Source: Granulosicoccaceae bacterium (lineage in GTDB: Bacteria; Pseudomonadota; Gammaproteobacteria; Granulosicoccales; Granulosicoccaceae). From it: DNA of 6,499 nucleotides. Shown piece by piece: positions 4,461 through 6,499 of the stretch. Location: assembly GCA_023301405.1 (NCBI GenBank), contig JALZUX010000243.1, positions 1 to 6,499 of the forward strand, written 5' to 3'. Under the pieces are notes generated by a model. It did not search any database. It had not been told where the DNA came from and was given only the letters and a program-made list of their open reading frames with translations. The position numbers and the translations under genes were made by a program. Position 1 is the first letter of the stretch, and every line of letters begins with the position of its first letter.

Positions 4461-6475
4461 ACTCACAGACAGTCGCGACTCGAAGAATGTTTGCGTTGTT
4501 GGCAGTGGGGGTTGCTGCTGTAGTTGTCTGTGGATGGCTGGTATTTGACTCTGCCGCACAGTTAGCCGATCACAGTAAGCGTCAGACCACAGCAACTGAG
4601 TACGCGTTAACGCTCACAAGGCTTGCGACCAAGATCGATCAATCACAATCAGGTCAGTTTGCACCTTCGTTAAATGGGGATTCCATCGCCAGGTTGATTG
4701 CGATGGGGGATGTACAGACTGGTGAGTTGCTTGTTACCGCTGGCTCTGGGCTTTTAATACAGCCTGAAATCTCTGAGTTGAGCGCAGGGGGCGAGGCAAT
4801 CGCACAGAAGTGGTCGGTGATAAGAAACCAGATCAGTGCACTGAACACAGAAGCAATTACAGGCGAAGGCGAGCGCATTAATTCTGTAACGGGTACAGCT
4901 ATCATTGATTCTTTAGGCCAGTCTTTCGAAACGTTATTTATAGCGATCACAAATGAAACATTGTCGGTGCCTCTATTGCGTATTGTTAGTCAAATAAAGG
5001 CAGAGATTTCTAATCTGTTATTCCTGAGTGGGTTGCCCGGCTCTGTAGGCCTGAATGAAACCACCAACAAGGCACTTGGCGGCCTATTGCAAAGTGTGGC
5101 TGCACTGCAGCAGCAGGCTTTTGGTGAGCAGGGACTGTCCGTATTAGGGTATGAATCAAACCTTCTGTTGCAAAGCTTTGTTGAGCAAGTTGCTGAATTA
5201 AGGCCTGTGACTTCAGCAACTGCTATTGATAATCAAGGCGTGAGTTCATTAAATGTTGAAGTGTACGGACCGGCTCTTCAGGATCAGATCATTATTGCGC
5301 TTGACCAAAATGAGGTCTATCGTCGGGCGCTGGACGGGGCCATTTATCAGTACCGTCGTTCAATATTAGGTGCGCTGGCTTGTGTGTGTGCAGCATTGTT
5401 GTTACTAGCCATGCTCACTTGGCGGTTATGGCGGGTTAAATTATCACCTGTGGTACAGCCGACGGCAGGTCTCAGTGTGATGGTCGCTGACATCAATGCA
5501 CTGGCTGATGGTAATCTTGCTGTGGAGGTACGCTCACCTGAGGGAGAGTCTGATTCAGCCGTACAAAGCCGTATGATCGCCCAGGCGGTAAATTATACCG
5601 GTAAGATGCTGCACGGGCTGGCCGAAGCCTCACGCGGAGTCGCGGTGCGAACTCACGCCGTGTCTGTTGAGCAGCACCAGATAGCCGAAGAATTAATCGA
5701 GGCTGATCTGGAAAGGCAGCGTCAGTTAGTATTGTTGATTGATAGCATAAAGGTAAGAATACCCGAGCTTCTAGATCTCAGTGAAACCAAGGCAGCGGCA
5801 ACAAATGAGCTTGCGGCAGCTGCTCTTGATACTCGCCACGCGGCTAACAATGCGACGGCTGTTCTTGCGGGTGTGTCGGCACAGGTAGAGCTTGGCGTTA
5901 GTCGTATGTCGCGTGCTGTAGAGACAGTTGGCGAACTGACGACAATGGTCGATAAAATGAAAGCTGTCGCTGAAAAATCCAGTTTGCAGGCGCTAAACAC
6001 TTCAATACAAATGTCAGCCTATAGTGACGAGGGCGATTCAGATGTATCTCCGCAATTCGTCGATCAGGTGCAGAGAGCTTCCCGACACTTAGAGTCAGGC
6101 GCAACTGAGGCAGGACGACTACTGGAAATAATAAAAACTGATTTACACGCCAGCGGTGTGGCGATGACAAGCTGCAGTGTTGCTATTGATGATAGTGCTG
6201 ATGCCTCAATGAAAGCATCCCAGTCATTTGCCTCGATTACTAGTGGCGTAGAAGGTATCGGTGAATCTAATGCTCATCTTGTTGATGAGCTAAAAAAAGA
6301 AGCTGAGAATCTTAATCAGATCACTGACAAGTTATGTCATTTGTTTGAATCCACTATCGACAAAAACCGCCTCCCGCAGTTGCTTGAATCTACCCTCGAT
6401 CTGCAGCTAATGGCAACAAATTTTGATGAGTCGTTATCGCGCTATCAGTTAAAACGAGAACAGCCCGTTGACTGA
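4457..6475 (+). CDS. pilJ: PilJ-like methyl-accepting chemotaxis receptor with a divergent signalling tip
   Basis: At 672 aa it is close to the 682 of P. aeruginosa PilJ. It has TM1 (about 12–30), a periplasmic region of about 270 residues that appears to hold two helical PilJ-type modules (about 40–130 and 170–280), TM2 (about 303–321), and a HAMP-like segment with the PilJ signature VADINALADGNLAVEV (343–358). A long helical signalling hairpin (about 385–630) follows, and the C-terminal tail lacks a CheR-docking pentapeptide. PilJ senses pilus state and pilin and signals to ChpA through PilI. The tip aligns as VAEKSSLQALNTSIQMSA (504–521), but the following canonical GEAGRGFAVVADEV is replaced by SDEGDSDVSPQFVDQV (523–538). 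The TTG start is supported by GGTGA (4446–4450) 6 nt upstream and the 4-bp overlap with pilI. ATG at 4487 would cut into TM1. The stop TGA is followed in frame by TAA. Confidence 0.9.
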   Translation: MNSQTVATRRMFALLAVGVAAVVVCGWLVFDSAAQLADHSKRQTTATEYALTLTRLATKIDQSQSGQFAPSLNGDSIARLIAMGDVQTGELLVTAGSGLLIQPEISELSAGGEAIAQKWSVIRNQISALNTEAITGEGERINSVTGTAIIDSLGQSFETLFIAITNETLSVPLLRIVSQIKAEISNLLFLSGLPGSVGLNETTNKALGGLLQSVAALQQQAFGEQGLSVLGYESNLLLQSFVEQVAELRPVTSATAIDNQGVSSLNVEVYGPALQDQIIIALDQNEVYRRALDGAIYQYRRSILGALACVCAALLLLAMLTWRLWRVKLSPVVQPTAGLSVMVADINALADGNLAVEVRSPEGESDSAVQSRMIAQAVNYTGKMLHGLAEASRGVAVRTHAVSVEQHQIAEELIEADLERQRQLVLLIDSIKVRIPELLDLSETKAAATNELAAAALDTRHAANNATAVLAGVSAQVELGVSRMSRAVETVGELTTMVDKMKAVAEKSSLQALNTSIQMSAYSDEGDSDVSPQFVDQVQRASRHLESGATEAGRLLEIIKTDLHASGVAMTSCSVAIDDSADASMKASQSFASITSGVEGIGESNAHLVDELKKEAENLNQITDKLCHLFESTIDKNRLPQLLESTLDLQLMATNFDESLSRYQLKREQPVD

Positions 6476-6499
6476 TAAAACCTCAACGTCATCAGGCCA

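Noticed and set aside
5969..6091. A frameshift as the cause of the altered PilJ tip
   Set aside because: The reading frame before and after the altered stretch stays alignable to PilJ (VDQVQRAS versus ADEVQRLA) at near-constant spacing, so a simple indel does not explain it, although paired indels cannot be fully excluded without relatives.

Overview
The window looks like chromosomal DNA of a gammaproteobacterium. Its gene order, ruvX – yqgE – tonB-like – gshB, then divergently pilG – pilI – pilJ, matches from memory the Pseudomonas aeruginosa PA0404–PA0411 region. The proteins are clearly diverged from Pseudomonas, so I would not name a genus. Base composition is moderate, and no mobile element, tRNA, rRNA or CRISPR is visible.

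Minus-strand half (1–3262, read right to left). gshB encodes glutathione synthetase. After a 391-bp gap comes a TonB-family protein with a coiled-coil spacer, resembling P. aeruginosa TonB3, which is linked to twitching motility. Then come yqgE (AlgH family) and ruvX (putative Holliday-junction resolvase / pre-16S rRNA nuclease), which runs off the left edge. A good sigma70-type promoter lies just after the tonB stop and could drive yqgE-ruvX. The 391-bp gap holds three dyad symmetries and a protein-like 38-codon ORF that I can only call tentative.

Divergent intergenic region (3263–3567). It contains a 20-bp dyad, TTTATCA-N6-TGATAAA, overlapping the likely gshB promoter, and a candidate promoter for the pil genes.

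Plus-strand half (3568–6475). pilG (CheY-like), pilI (CheW-like) and pilJ (MCP-like) form a tightly coupled operon with 4-bp overlaps at both junctions. This is the start of the Pil-Chp chemosensory system that controls type IV pilus twitching and cAMP signalling. chpA and others would be expected beyond the right edge.

Three things are unusual. No pilH lies between pilG and pilI. The PilJ receptor tip has lost the usual E-x-G-R-G-F core. The PilI adaptor has Glu where CheW proteins normally have the N-[LV]-R-G arginine. Because the tip and the adaptor contact each other in chemosensory arrays, their joint divergence suggests a rewired or reduced array. This is the most interesting signal in the window.
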